Shown here: positions 34,051-43,954 of the stretch, one piece after another | Layout: the number at the start of each line of letters is the position of its first letter | Numbering within the stretch: position 1 is the stretch's first letter | Source: G958296245 sp965262055 | GTDB taxonomy: Bacteria; Chloroflexota; Dehalococcoidia; Lucifugimonadales; G958296245 | Assembly (NCBI GenBank): GCA_965262055.1 | Contig: CBDHEI010000002.1 | Coordinates: 2,790,001 to 2,854,000, forward strand | Direction: 5' to 3' | Length of the DNA: 64,000 nt | The notes under the pieces: generated by a model | The model's input: the letters and a program-made list of their open reading frames with translations, nothing else | Databases searched by the model: none | What the model was told of the DNA's origin: nothing | Program-made: the position numbers and the translations under genes

Positions 34051-35247
34051 TCAGGCCGTCGTCATCGCCCTGCTCGCCGCGCCGACTCCGGCCCCGGCCC
34101 CAACCTCGAATCCCGCCTCGGGCAGTATCTCCTCCAGCGCCACGAGCAGCGCCATCACGTTCTCAAGCCGGCACGAGGCCCCCATCAGCCCGATGCGCCA
34201 CACCTTACCCGCAAACTGCCCCAGCCCTCTGCCGATCTCTATGTTGTACCGCCGCAGCAGCCCCTGTCGCACATACAGGTCGTCCACGCCCTCGGGGATC
34301 CACACGGGCGTTATCTGGTTCAGCCGGTGCTCCGGCGTGACCACCAGGCCGAGCCCCAGCGCCTCCAGCCCAGCCCGCAGGGAGGCCGCGTGCCGGGCGT
34401 GCCGGGCGTAGCGCTCCTCCAGCCCCTCCTCGAGGGCCATCCGAAGCCCCTCCCGGAGCCCCAGGATCATGCTCACGGGCGCCGTGTGATGGTAGACGTG
34501 CTCCTCTCCCCAGTAGTTGGCTATCAGCCCCAGGTCGAGGTACCACGACGCCGGCTTCTGCTGTCGCGCTCGAATCGCCTCATGGCCCTTCGGGCTCAGC
34601 GCCGCAGGGGAAAGCCCCGGCGGACAGCCGATGCACTTCTGCGTCGCCGCGTAGCAGTAGTCTATCCCCAGCTCGTCTACCGTCACCTCCGTGCCCCCCA
34701 GCGAGGTCACGGCGTCCACCATGAACAGGGCGTCGTGCTCCTGCGCCAGCCGCGCGATGTCGCCGAGCGGCTGCAGAACCCCAGTCGAGGTCTCCGCGTG
34801 AACGGTGGCGACCAGCTTCACCCGTTCGTGCTTCTTCAGCTCGGCCTCCAGCATCTCCGCCGGAAAGGGCTTCCCCCAGTCCGAGCGCAGCATCACCAGG
34901 TTCGCGCCGATCCTGCCAGCCATGTCCGCCATACGCTCGCCGAAGAAACCGCAGACGCATAGTATTACCGTGTCGCCCGGCTCCAGCAGGCTGTTGATGC
35001 CCGCCTCCATCCCGGCCGAGCCGGTGCCCGATAGCGCCATCGTCACGCTCTCCTCGGTCTGGAAGACCACTTTCAGCAGCTCGGACACCTCGTCCAGCAC
35101 GAGCATGAAGGCGGGGTCCAGATACCCGATCACGGGCGACATCATCGCCCGTAGCACCCTGGGCTCGGCGTTGCTCGGCCCAGGCCCGAGCAGGGTTCGG
35201 GGAGGCAGCTCGGGCATCTTCGACTCCGGCAGTTGATTCTTCGACAT
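34051..35247 (-). CDS. Class V aminotransferase, alanine-glyoxylate type
   Basis: The product has 398 residues. LLGPGPSNAEPRVLRAM is the start typical of alanine-glyoxylate aminotransferase-like enzymes, with SGTGSAGMEAGI for the PLP phosphate site, MVDAVTSLGG with the PLP-binding aspartate, and the Schiff-base lysine in AATQKCIGCPPG. It transfers amino groups, probably from alanine or serine to glyoxylate. GAGGAAG precedes the ATG. Confidence 0.9.
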   Translation of the reverse strand: MSKNQLPESKMPELPPRTLLGPGPSNAEPRVLRAMMSPVIGYLDPAFMLVLDEVSELLKVVFQTEESVTMALSGTGSAGMEAGINSLLEPGDTVILCVCGFFGERMADMAGRIGANLVMLRSDWGKPFPAEMLEAELKKHERVKLVATVHAETSTGVLQPLGDIARLAQEHDALFMVDAVTSLGGTEVTVDELGIDYCYAATQKCIGCPPGLSPAALSPKGHEAIRARQQKPASWYLDLGLIANYWGEEHVYHHTAPVSMILGLREGLRMALEEGLEERYARHARHAASLRAGLEALGLGLVVTPEHRLNQITPVWIPEGVDDLYVRQGLLRRYNIEIGRGLGQFAGKVWRIGLMGASCRLENVMALLVALEEILPEAGFEVGAGAGVGAASRAMTTA

Positions 35248-35419
35248 ACGCAGTCTTCCTCGATACGCTGGGATAGCCTCTGCAAAAGGCCGCGCGCATT
35301 ATATGCGCCCCGCCTCGACCCTGTCACGCATCGCCACTGCTTCTGGAGACACCACACGGTACTCCCCACATGGCCGTCCAATGGCATACAATGCCCCCAC
35401 TCCCACAGGAGATCGAGAC

Positions 35420-36709
35420 ATGACAACTGACATCTTGGAAAGGCTCTGGCGCTACATACCCGCCGACGCGGAGCTCGTCTACGAAGACAGCCTGGACCAC
35501 GTCAACAAGATCGAAGGAAAGGATGGCGGCCTGATCGGCTTCACCCAGGATGGCAGTCTCATCTCGTCCGGAGACGGCAAGACTTGGTCCGAGCCTCAAC
35601 CCGTACGCCGCGCGTCATCATCGGGCGAAGAGCACAGGGGACTCATGCACCTGCAACGGCTCAAGTCCGGCGCCATCGGTGCCTTCACCGTCCCCGAGGG
35701 CAAGGGAAAGCGCTGGAAGGGCGAGGTAGAGGGCCAGTACGGCAACACCCTCTGGTTCACCACTTCCCAGGACGAGGGCGTGAGCTGGTCCGATCCGGTG
35801 ATGCTCTCCGAGCCCTTCAACAACGCCGTCATGCACGGCGCCACCGTCACCCACACGGGCAGGGTGGTCGTGTCCGCCTACAACCTCGTGGGCGAGCACC
35901 TCAGAGAGATGTGGGTCAACGTCGAGGGGAGCCGCGCTACCTACGGCGACGACTGGGTCAGCGTCGGGCCCCACGGGTACGACGCCTTCATGACGTACTG
36001 CTGGGCCCACTTCTCCGACGACGAGGGCCAGACCTGGAGAACGAACGACAAGAAGGGCGTCTGGGCCGCGGGCGGCGAGCTCTTCGTCAACCGCGACCAC
36101 TCCGCCGGCGGCCACTGGCGCGCAAACGAACCCGTCGTCGCCGAGGCCGCCCCTGGACTGCTGCTAATGCTCCAGCGTACCCCGCTGGGTCGCCTCTACC
36201 AGTCGTGGTCGTCCGACAACGGAACGTCCTGGTCGCAGTCGGAGCCCACCTCTTTGGCCTCCGCGCTGGCCCCGGCCGCCCTCGTCAGGCTGCCCGACAC
36301 CGGCGACCTACTGGTAGTCTGGAACCAGGCCTCCCGCGACGAGATAGAGCGGGGAGTGCAGCGACACAGGCTCTCCACAGCCATCAGCAAGGACGGCGGC
36401 GCCTCCTGGCTGCGCGGGCGAAACATATTCTCGCAGTACGGCGAAGGCGACCGCAGGTACGTGGAGCCCCCGCCATTCGGCAACTACCGCGCCATGGAGA
36501 TAGCCCCGAAACTGCCCCCGGACACCGCACGCGGCACCTATCCTAACATCACCCTCTGGCAGGACAGGGTCATAGTCCAGTTCGGCTTCTCATTCAACGT
36601 CCCGGCGGAAGGCGCCGATAACCCCACGGAGGCCGGCCGATTGGGAGGCCAGGTCCGCGTCAGCCTCCCCACCTCCTGGTTCTACGAGGACCTGCGCCCC
36701 TTCGGCTAA
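35420..36709 (+). CDS. Sialidase/BNR-repeat family protein (Asp-box propeller)
   Basis: The product has 429 residues from the ATG at 35420, preceded by AGGAG. Five Asp-boxes (SxDxGxxW) are visible: SSGDGKTWSE, SQDEGVSWSD, SDDEGQTWRT, SSDNGTSWSQ and SKDGGASWLR, so a six-bladed beta-propeller is likely. The fold is that of sialidases and related glycosidases or sugar-binding proteins. The conserved catalytic Arg triad cannot be confirmed by eye, so enzyme activity is not assured. No signal peptide was seen. Confidence 0.82.
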   Translation: MTTDILERLWRYIPADAELVYEDSLDHVNKIEGKDGGLIGFTQDGSLISSGDGKTWSEPQPVRRASSSGEEHRGLMHLQRLKSGAIGAFTVPEGKGKRWKGEVEGQYGNTLWFTTSQDEGVSWSDPVMLSEPFNNAVMHGATVTHTGRVVVSAYNLVGEHLREMWVNVEGSRATYGDDWVSVGPHGYDAFMTYCWAHFSDDEGQTWRTNDKKGVWAAGGELFVNRDHSAGGHWRANEPVVAEAAPGLLLMLQRTPLGRLYQSWSSDNGTSWSQSEPTSLASALAPAALVRLPDTGDLLVVWNQASRDEIERGVQRHRLSTAISKDGGASWLRGRNIFSQYGEGDRRYVEPPPFGNYRAMEIAPKLPPDTARGTYPNITLWQDRVIVQFGFSFNVPAEGADNPTEAGRLGGQVRVSLPTSWFYEDLRPFG

Positions 36710-36782
36710 CCCGGCCCGCTTGGGAAGCTATCCCCTACGCAAAGGTCGAACGTGACCAGATCGGTGCCTAAGCAGGGATGAA

Positions 36783-37059
36783 GTGCTGTCGCTGCTGCGA
36801 GCGCACAAGACCGTCTTGGTTGAGCGTTTCGGCGTTGTAACGTTGGCGGTCTTCGGCTCAACTGTGCGTGGTGAGGCGACGCAGGACAGCGACATTGACA
36901 TACTGGTGCGCTTTGACGGCCCCGCAACGTCAAAGAGATACTTTCGGTCTCCAGTTCTACCTGGAAGACCTGCTCAAACACCCTGTGGACCTTGTGACTC
37001 ACAAGGCGCTTCGCGACGAGCTTCGTCCGTACGTGGAGGCAGAGGCAGTTGATGTCTGA
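36783..37059 (+). pseudogene. mntA: MntA-type nucleotidyltransferase (antitoxin), frameshifted
   Basis: VTLAVFGSTVRGEATQDSDIDILV is the GSxxRGEAxxxSDIDxxV motif of minimal nucleotidyltransferases. The protein then continues as GLQFYLEDLLKHPVDLVTHKAL in another frame; one extra T in the TTT at 36941-36943 explains the break (intact RYFGLQFYLEDLL). In intact MNT-HEPN modules MntA modifies HepT and neutralises it. Start GTG at 36783. It overlaps the next gene, as in intact operons of this type. Confidence 0.75.
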
Positions 37060-37412
37060 CGCCCAAGAGACCTCGCGCCCGTGGTGGTTCTATGTGCGGG
37101 ATATGACTGGTTTCTGTGAAAAGGTCTTGTCCTACACTGGAGACATGGACCAATCTGGCTTCGTCGACAACAGACTCGTATACGATGCAACCCTTCGCAA
37201 TATAGAGCCTCATAGGTGAAGCCGCCACCCGTATTCCTGAACACGTCCGACAGGCGCATTCGGAGATACCCTGGCGGAATATAATCGGGGCACGCAATCG
37301 CGTCATCCATGTCTGTCTCGGCATAGACGATGACACGGTCTGGAACATCATCGTGGAAGACATTCCCGCTCTGCTCCCTCGGCTTCGCAGATTGTTGGAA
37401 GACGCCGACTAG
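37052..37412 (+). pseudogene. hepT: HepT/DUF86 HEPN toxin, frameshifted
   Basis: The start MSDAQETSRPWWFYVRDM leads to ATLRNIE, then IGEAATRIPEHVRQAHSEIPWR and the HEPN RNase motif GARNRVIHVCLGI (RNxxxH-type). Reading continues to RLRRLLEDAD then TAG at 37410. A single extra C in GAGCCTCATAGG (near 37208) breaks the frame; deleting it gives ELIGEAA. HEPN domains cleave RNA. Both members of this toxin-antitoxin pair carry one-base lesions, so the module is probably decaying. Confidence 0.75.
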
Positions 37413-37414
37413 GG

Positions 37415-38985
37415 CTAGCCCTGACTCTCCCAGATGCTCCGCATCCGCCACGCGTCTAGGGACAGCAACTTCGCGTCACCGCCCACCGCGCTGACCGACA
37501 CCCCGGTGCTGTCCTCCCTGGAAGGGTAGGCCCGGAGCGTCACCGACTGCCGCCCGTTCGCGAATACCTCTACTATGCTCCTGTCCACGAATATCCGCAG
37601 CCGCAGCGGCTCGCCCGGCCCTAGCTGGAACGGCGCCACCTCCGGCGGGCGCGCGAACACGTCGGGCAGCAGCGACGACCGTGAGTTGTCCAGCACCAGC
37701 GCGTCGCCGCGTTCCCTCCCGCGCCATCCCGGACCCTTGCGCATGCCCCCCTGGCTGAGGAACGTGATGGCCGTCCGCTCCTCGCCGCCCGGCGAGCGGA
37801 GCACGTCGACGGACACCTCCCGCGCTTTCCCCGAGTCTATCTCGATCGCCAGCTCCATGGAGTCGCCGCGGATGCCGCTCATCTCGACCTCGCGGTTTGC
37901 CGGAAGCGGCGTCGCGCCGACCCGCCGGTGCTCCGTTCGTAGCTTCTCGATAGCGGGCACGGGCTCTATGTTCAGCGTGTCGTCGGAGCGAAGCGTAAGC
38001 CGGCGCACGAGGGACATGACGTGGTTCCATCCTTCGGCGGTCCTGCCGTGGTTGACGTTATGCACCACCCACAGACCACCGCTGCCGTCCGGCGTGGCCG
38101 ATGGCGCGTGCACGCCGCCGTGCTCCATCGCACCGAAGTTGAAGCGCCCGTGCGTGCTGGGCCTGAACCTGTGCCGCACCTTGTCGAAGTCGCCGACTAG
38201 GTACTGGGAACCGCGTTGGTGGCTTGCGAAGACCAGGATGTGCTTGTCCCCGATCGGCCAGAAGTAGGGCACCGCGCAGTCCTCGCCCGGCGCGGTGAAG
38301 ATGTCTCCCTCCAGGAACGGCCCCAGGTACGCCCACCGCCTCAGGTCCTGGGAGAAGAACAGGTGCGGCATGGCCCGGCAGTCCTCGAATATCTGCCCGT
38401 CCCCGTAGCTGCCGGACAGCGCATAGTAGCCCTCCTCCTCCCTCCAGATGCACGGGTCGAACACCCTGTACGGCCGCCCCATATCGTCCGTCTCAACCAA
38501 CGGAATGACCGGGTTGCCCTCGATCTTCTCCCAGTTCAGCAGCAGGGGGTCGCTGGCTACCGCCACCATGTTGCCCGCCTTGGTGCCGTGGTACATGGCG
38601 ACGACCCGGTCTTCCTCGACCAGCGTGGAGCCGCTGTAGCACGCCTCCTCAATGCCCGGGTAGATCGCCAGTGGAAGGTCTTCCCAGGTCACCAGGTCGT
38701 CGCTGACCTCGTGGCCCCAGTGCTGTCCTCCGGAGGGTAAGCCTGGTAGAAGAGGTGGTACTGCCCCTGCCAGTAGCACAGGCCGTTGGGGTCGTTCAGG
38801 GTGCTCTCGGGGTTGACGTAGTGGTAGAGGGGCCGGTAGCGGTCCGACGACAGCTTCTCGCGCGACTCGGCGAACCTTTGGAGAAGGCCGTCCGACCTGA
38901 GCTGCCGGAGCTGCTCATCCTTGGTGGAGGCGTAGTTGCGCTTCGGCACCTTGGAAGGGAAGCGCTCCTGACTGTCCATTGCCAT
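37415..38985 (-). pseudogene. GH32 beta-fructosidase-like enzyme, frameshifted
   Basis: The N-terminal part (start 38985, after GAGGAGG) contains NPESTLNDPNGLCYWQGQY, the GH32 NDPNG nucleophile motif. The rest continues in another frame from about 38735 with QHWGHEVSDDLVTWEDLPLAI, then DPCIWREEEGYY and EDCAVPYFWP, matching the catalytic acid region. The C-terminal beta-sandwich has LRIFVDRSIVEVFANG. The net shift is one base lost or two gained between YPPED and QHWGH. Intact family members hydrolyse fructose-containing sugars. Confidence 0.75.
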
Positions 38986-39027
38986 GATGCCTCCTCATGC
39001 GTTGGTGGCACACCGCTGCGGACTAGG

Positions 39028-39792
39028 TCACCGCCACGTCTCAGTGTCGTCCTGCGGCGAGTACCCGATTTCCTTGCAGGCATTCTCGATGTCGTGGATA
39101 CGCCACCTGTTCTTCGACACGCCGTAGAACACCCCGAACCGCACGCTATTCGGCGCCTCGATGCACCGCGAGACCAGCTCCGCCAAATCGCGGTGGGTCA
39201 GCAGGGTCGCGAAGTGGCGTATGTTAAGGGGCCGGTTCTCGCGCACCACCGAGCCGATCCTGAGACAGATCACCGACAGGCCAAAGCACTCTGAAAAATA
39301 GCGCCCGGAAGCCTCGCCAAAGGCCTTCGCGATGCCGTACGGTCCATCCGGCCGTATCGGCATGTCCACGGTGATCCTGGATAGTGTCTCCGGGTCCAGA
39401 CCGTCGTACCGGCCCGCCACCACGTCGGAGTAGGGCGGGTCGTTCTCGTACAGCCCCGTGACGTGGTTCGAGCTGGCGAAGACCACGCGCCGGACTCCGG
39501 CCTGCTTGGCAGCCTCCAGCACGTTGTAAGTGGACGGGATGTTGTTGGCGTACACGGGACCCCACGGCGTGTACATCTCGGACGCAGCCGCAAGGTCCAC
39601 AACCGTGTCCACGCCGCGAAACGCCGGCGTAATCGCTTCCGGGTCGGTCGTGTCGGCCACCACGGAGTCGGACCCTTGTGCCGGCCGCCTGTCCAAACTT
39701 CTCAGCACATACCGTCCCTCGAACGCACTGGACAGCACTCCACCTATCAGGCCGGCAGCCCCGGTTATCAAGACCGTCCTTTTGTCGTTCAA
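39028..39792 (-). CDS. NAD-dependent epimerase/dehydratase (uronate dehydrogenase-like)
   Basis: The product has 254 residues. VLITGAAGLIGGVLSSAF is the NAD-binding motif. VFASSNHVTGLYENDPPYS and the Tyr-Lys pair in PYGIAKAFGEASGR match extended SDRs close to uronate dehydrogenases, which oxidise uronic acids to aldarolactones. TTG start; no strong ribosome binding site. It lies next to the GH32 gene and near the sugar-acid cluster, which fits a role in sugar acid use, but the substrate is not proven. Confidence 0.8.
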   Translation of the reverse strand: MNDKRTVLITGAAGLIGGVLSSAFEGRYVLRSLDRRPAQGSDSVVADTTDPEAITPAFRGVDTVVDLAAASEMYTPWGPVYANNIPSTYNVLEAAKQAGVRRVVFASSNHVTGLYENDPPYSDVVAGRYDGLDPETLSRITVDMPIRPDGPYGIAKAFGEASGRYFSECFGLSVICLRIGSVVRENRPLNIRHFATLLTHRDLAELVSRCIEAPNSVRFGVFYGVSKNRWRIHDIENACKEIGYSPQDDTETWR

Positions 39793-39822
39793 TTTCGCTT
39801 GACCTCGTGCCCGGTCTAGTGC

Positions 39823-42800
39823 TCAGGCCATCCCTACAGCCTGCTCCGAGGCGCGCCTCTGGAAGATGCGCCGCAGAAGTCCCGGAATGCTCTCGTTGGC
39901 CAAAGTGTACACCACCGGCACAACGACCAGCGTCAGCACTGTGGAGCTTATGAGTCCGCCGATAACCACCGTCGCCAGCTCCGCACTGAGGATGCCGCCC
40001 TCGGAGCCAACGAACGCGGCTAGTGGCAGCAGCGCAAAGCTCGTAGTAAGGGCCGTCATGAGTATGGGCCGAAGCCGCACCCGCCCGCCCTGGATCAGGG
40101 CGTCGTACACGCTCAGCCCCTTCTCGCGGAGCTGTTCCACGAACGCTATCAGCACGATTGCGTTCGTCACGACGATGCCGATCAGCAGCAGGATCCCCAT
40201 CATTGCTGGCAACCCCATTGACCGGCCCGTAACTGCCAGGGCGGCCAGGGCGCCGATGAGCGCCAACGGCAGGCTCGTAACGATGACGAACGGGTTTCGC
40301 AGCGATCCCAGGCTCACGACCATGACGAGGTACACCAGCACCACCCCCACGCCCATGGCAAGGAAGATGCCCTGAAACCCCTCGGCGATCTGGGTGAACA
40401 CGCCCCCGCTTTCGACTTCTACGCCCGGCGGTAGGATCAGTTCGTCTATCGTCTCCTGCACCAGAATGCCTACTGCCTGGGTGTCCTCGCTGGTTATACT
40501 GCCGCTTATCGTCGCGGACCTGAGCCCGTCAGTCCGGCTCACCGATACGGGCGCCTTCTGGATCGTGACCTCTGCAAGGTCGGCCAATGGCGCCGCGCCC
40601 ATGGGGCCGGCTATCATCATCCCTCGTACGCTGTCTACGTCTGTAATGTCGTCTGACCGGCCCGTAAGCACTACGTCGATCTTGTCCCCGTCGATTTCCA
40701 CCTCCGCGACAGACCGGCCAACTAGGAACTGGCTGACTTGGAAGGCCACGGTCTGGGCGCTGAGACCCACGGCGCCAGCCTTGCCTGGGTCGACGTCGAT
40801 GACAATCTCGTCCCTGGCCTCGCTGATGTCGCTGGATACGTTGACAACGCCGTCGATTGTCCCAAGCTCGGCAACGAGCTCCTCCGTAGCTGAGGCTATG
40901 TCGTCGTAGTTGTTGCCCGTGACCCTGATTTCAAGGCCTCCTTGTGGAGGGCCTTCCACGACCTCCGTGATATTGACGGTTCTTCCAGGGACCCCTTCTA
41001 GCTTCTGTCTCAGATCCGCTGCGATGTCGCTTCCGGCGTCTCCCTTTAGCCGGAGGAAGATGCTGCCTTGGTTGAAGCCGCTGGGGCCTCCGCCTCCGAA
41101 AGACGCCTCGGGACTCCCGATCGTAGTCAGGTATACGTCGGTAATGTCCTCTATCTCGGCCTCTATTGAGGCCGCCTCCTCGACCGTCCTGTCGGCTGCC
41201 GTGCCGGGAGGCATCGTCATGTCTATCTGGAGGAACCGATCTCCGCCAGACGAAAACAGGTTGACGGGTATGAATGCCATCAGGCCGAGGCTGCCCACGG
41301 TGAGTACTACAGCAGTGACAAGGGTGATGGCTTTGTGCCGCAGAGACCAGCGGAGCACCGGTTCGTAGGCCCGCTGCATCCACGTCTCTCGCTCCACTAT
41401 CTCGTCTTCCTCCCCGGTGCCCTCGGGAAGGCCGCCCGGCCGCAGCATGTAAGCGCCGAGCACTGGGACCGCCGTCAGGGCCACGGCGAGCGATGCAATC
41501 AGCGCGAAGCAGACCGCTAGAGCGAACGGGAAGAAGAAGGCGCCCACGAGTCCTTGTATGAATGCGAGCGGCGCGAACACCACTATGGTTGTAAGCGTGG
41601 ATGCCGTTATCGCCGGCCCGACCTCGACCGTAGCCTGAACGGCAGCGCGCCAGCGCTCACGTCCTCCCTGGATGTGCCGGTAGACGTTCTCCAGCACCAC
41701 AATGCTGTCGTCCACGACACGGCCGACGGAGATCGCCAGCCCTCCTAGTGTCATGAAGTTCAGTGACAGCCCTTGCCAGTCCATGAGCAGCACACCTGTG
41801 AAGATGCTCAACGGTATCGAAAGGGCTATGACTACGGTGGGACGAAGCGTATTGAAGAGTCCGCGAGGCACCGTAGGCCTCAGGGTAACCATGAACAGGA
41901 ACACGACCGTGATGGCAAAGATGAACCCGAACATCCCCTCCCGCTGCAGCGTGTTTATCTGACCCTGGATGGCCGGGCCGTCGTTGGAGACCGTTACGAT
42001 CTCCACGTCGCTGGGCAACGCCACGCCGTCCAGGGCCTCCAGCACGGCGCTCGTTACGTCGATTGTGTTGGCGTCAGGGTCCTTGATTACTCCCAGTCCC
42101 ACGCTGGGCCTGCCGTTGGTGCGGGAGATGCTGGTCGCCGTAGCCGTCCCCAGCGTGACCTCGGCCACGTCCCCTAGCCGGACGGGCGCCGGCGGACCGG
42201 ACGGCCGGTCGGCGGCTGGCCCCTGCGCCCCGAGGGGCATCCCGACCACTAGGTCGCGCAAGTCGTCCAGGGAACGGTACGAGTTCGTCGCCTTGATTGG
42301 GAATGTCTGCCCCTGGCCCGTAATGGTCCCAGCCGGCAGGGTGATGCTGTTGTCGCTCAACGCTTGAGCCACCTGGAACAGTGAGATGCCGCTCCGCAGC
42401 AGCTTCTCAGGGTCTACGGTCACCAGCACACGGCTCTCGACCTCTCCGGCCACCTCGACTCTGAACACGCCCTCGACCGAGCTGATGGCCGGAAGTATCG
42501 ACGATTCGAGTATCTGCTGCAGCTCCTCGATGTCGCGGTCCCCTATGATGCTGAACTGGAGCACCGGGAACGAGTCTGGGCTGATCCGGCTTGCCCTAGG
42601 CGTTTCCACGGTGGCCGGCAGCCGCACGCTGTTCAAGTTCGACGTTATGGTGCTCTCCGCCTCTTCCATGTCCGTGCCGAACTTGAAGCTCGCCAGTACT
42701 ATGGAACGGTTCTCCGACGATATCGACTGGATAGTCTCTAGCCCGTCCACGCCCGAAATCGCGCCTTCTATGGGAGCCGTCACTTCACGCACGACTGCGT

Positions 42801-42972
42801 CGGGATTGGCCGAGGGATAGAAAGCGGTAACCGTCACCAGAGGAAACTCTATCTCGGGGAAGAGCTCCACGGGCAGGTTCCTGTATGTGAATATCCCGGC
42901 AATGAGCGCTAGGACAATGCCCAGCAGCGTTACTGTCCGGCGCCGGACGGCCAGCTCGGTGACAATGCGCAT
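39823..42972 (-). CDS. RND-family efflux transporter permease (HAE1 type)
   Basis: The product has 1049 residues with the usual repeat of six membrane helices and large periplasmic-type loops. The TM4 region has GGLAISVGRVVDDSIVVLENVYR with paired acidic residues used in proton relay. PVELFPEIEFPLVTVTAFYPSANPDAV is the common N-terminal segment. It exports drugs or other compounds driven by protons. No adaptor or outer-membrane partner gene is adjacent. AAGGAG precedes the ATG. Confidence 0.92.
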   Translation of the reverse strand: MRIVTELAVRRRTVTLLGIVLALIAGIFTYRNLPVELFPEIEFPLVTVTAFYPSANPDAVVREVTAPIEGAISGVDGLETIQSISSENRSIVLASFKFGTDMEEAESTITSNLNSVRLPATVETPRASRISPDSFPVLQFSIIGDRDIEELQQILESSILPAISSVEGVFRVEVAGEVESRVLVTVDPEKLLRSGISLFQVAQALSDNSITLPAGTITGQGQTFPIKATNSYRSLDDLRDLVVGMPLGAQGPAADRPSGPPAPVRLGDVAEVTLGTATATSISRTNGRPSVGLGVIKDPDANTIDVTSAVLEALDGVALPSDVEIVTVSNDGPAIQGQINTLQREGMFGFIFAITVVFLFMVTLRPTVPRGLFNTLRPTVVIALSIPLSIFTGVLLMDWQGLSLNFMTLGGLAISVGRVVDDSIVVLENVYRHIQGGRERWRAAVQATVEVGPAITASTLTTIVVFAPLAFIQGLVGAFFFPFALAVCFALIASLAVALTAVPVLGAYMLRPGGLPEGTGEEDEIVERETWMQRAYEPVLRWSLRHKAITLVTAVVLTVGSLGLMAFIPVNLFSSGGDRFLQIDMTMPPGTAADRTVEEAASIEAEIEDITDVYLTTIGSPEASFGGGGPSGFNQGSIFLRLKGDAGSDIAADLRQKLEGVPGRTVNITEVVEGPPQGGLEIRVTGNNYDDIASATEELVAELGTIDGVVNVSSDISEARDEIVIDVDPGKAGAVGLSAQTVAFQVSQFLVGRSVAEVEIDGDKIDVVLTGRSDDITDVDSVRGMMIAGPMGAAPLADLAEVTIQKAPVSVSRTDGLRSATISGSITSEDTQAVGILVQETIDELILPPGVEVESGGVFTQIAEGFQGIFLAMGVGVVLVYLVMVVSLGSLRNPFVIVTSLPLALIGALAALAVTGRSMGLPAMMGILLLIGIVVTNAIVLIAFVEQLREKGLSVYDALIQGGRVRLRPILMTALTTSFALLPLAAFVGSEGGILSAELATVVIGGLISSTVLTLVVVPVVYTLANESIPGLLRRIFQRRASEQAVGMA

Positions 42973-43125
42973 TACTTTGGTTTCTCCTTAGGGTGGGGGA
43001 TAGCTGTGACCTGACCAATATGCAGGGCGTGACCAGCCTCCCATGCACGTTTTCCATTGTAACTTTTCAAGTGCCTAGCCGGATAACGTACGTCGGGTAG
43101 ACGCTTTTCGGATTTCCTGTCGGCC

Positions 43126-43488
43126 TCACCGCCCGCCTGGCCTGCCCAGGACGAGTAGTAGCTTCAGCGGTGCCGGCCCATCGTTGCGAAAGCTGTGTAC
43201 GCTACCCTGGGCCAGCAGCAGCGCCTCCCCGGGACCGAGCTGGATATCTTCTCCGTTCACCGTCGCCGTACCCTGCCCGGACAGGCAGTACAGGATTTCT
43301 TCCTGCGGCTCGTCTTCCGGGTGGGAATGCTCCCCCCAGGCCACGCCTGCCGGTAGCTCCCACACGTATACCCTGACCGGCAGCCGGCTCTCGCCCTCGA
43401 AGAAACGGCGCGCCAGCACCGTGCCCTCCCCGCCGTGCAGCGCCTCGATACGCTCTATCTCTTCCGAATCACTCTGCTTCCAGTACAT
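43126..43488 (-). CDS. Cupin-domain protein
   Basis: The product has 120 residues. The two cupin motifs are WGEHSHPEDEPQEEILYCLSG and LGPGEALLLAQGSVHSFRN, with His/Glu metal ligands likely in the first. GGGAGG precedes the ATG. Divergent from another cupin gene. Binding target or reaction unknown. Confidence 0.85.
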   Translation of the reverse strand: MYWKQSDSEEIERIEALHGGEGTVLARRFFEGESRLPVRVYVWELPAGVAWGEHSHPEDEPQEEILYCLSGQGTATVNGEDIQLGPGEALLLAQGSVHSFRNDGPAPLKLLLVLGRPGGR

Positions 43489-43600
43489 GTCGCCTCCCCG
43501 AGATCAATCACAGGTCATCAGCCAAATCACCCGAATCACCACAGTTCAGACTTTCTGGTATCGTATGGGCGCCGCGTACCCCAGCGCCAAGGAGAAGGAA

Positions 43601-43951
43601 ATGCCCATCCTCAATGAGAACGATTCCCCGCAGGTGGAGTTATCGCCCGGCTTCGAGCGCCGCGAGCTGGTCAGCGGAGAGCTAGGGGCCGAGTCTCTCA
43701 CGGTCGCCCACGCAACGCTGCACCCCGACGGCGGAGCCCCGCTTCACACCCACCCCACGGAGGAGGCGATGGTCATCCTGGAGGGGGAGGCCGTAGCCTG
43801 GCTCGGCGACGATGAGGTGGTGGTGAGTAGGGGGCAGACGGTGCTCGCGCCCGCGGGCGTCAAGCACGGTTTCGTCAACAGGTCCGGCAAGCCCGTCCGC
43901 ATCATGGCCATCTTCCCCACCGGCAAGGTAGAGAGGACGTTGGTCGAGTAG
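43601..43951 (+). CDS. Cupin-domain protein
   Basis: The product has 116 residues from the ATG at 43601, which follows GGAGAAGGAA; an in-frame ATG at 43565 lacks this signal. Motifs HTHPTEEAMVILEGE and VSRGQTVLAPAGVKHGFVN define a single cupin barrel with His and Glu ligands. Divergent from the cupin at 43126 with a 112-base shared gap; the two are not near-identical. Function unknown. Confidence 0.8.
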   Translation: MPILNENDSPQVELSPGFERRELVSGELGAESLTVAHATLHPDGGAPLHTHPTEEAMVILEGEAVAWLGDDEVVVSRGQTVLAPAGVKHGFVNRSGKPVRIMAIFPTGKVERTLVE

Positions 43952-43954
43952 CCC

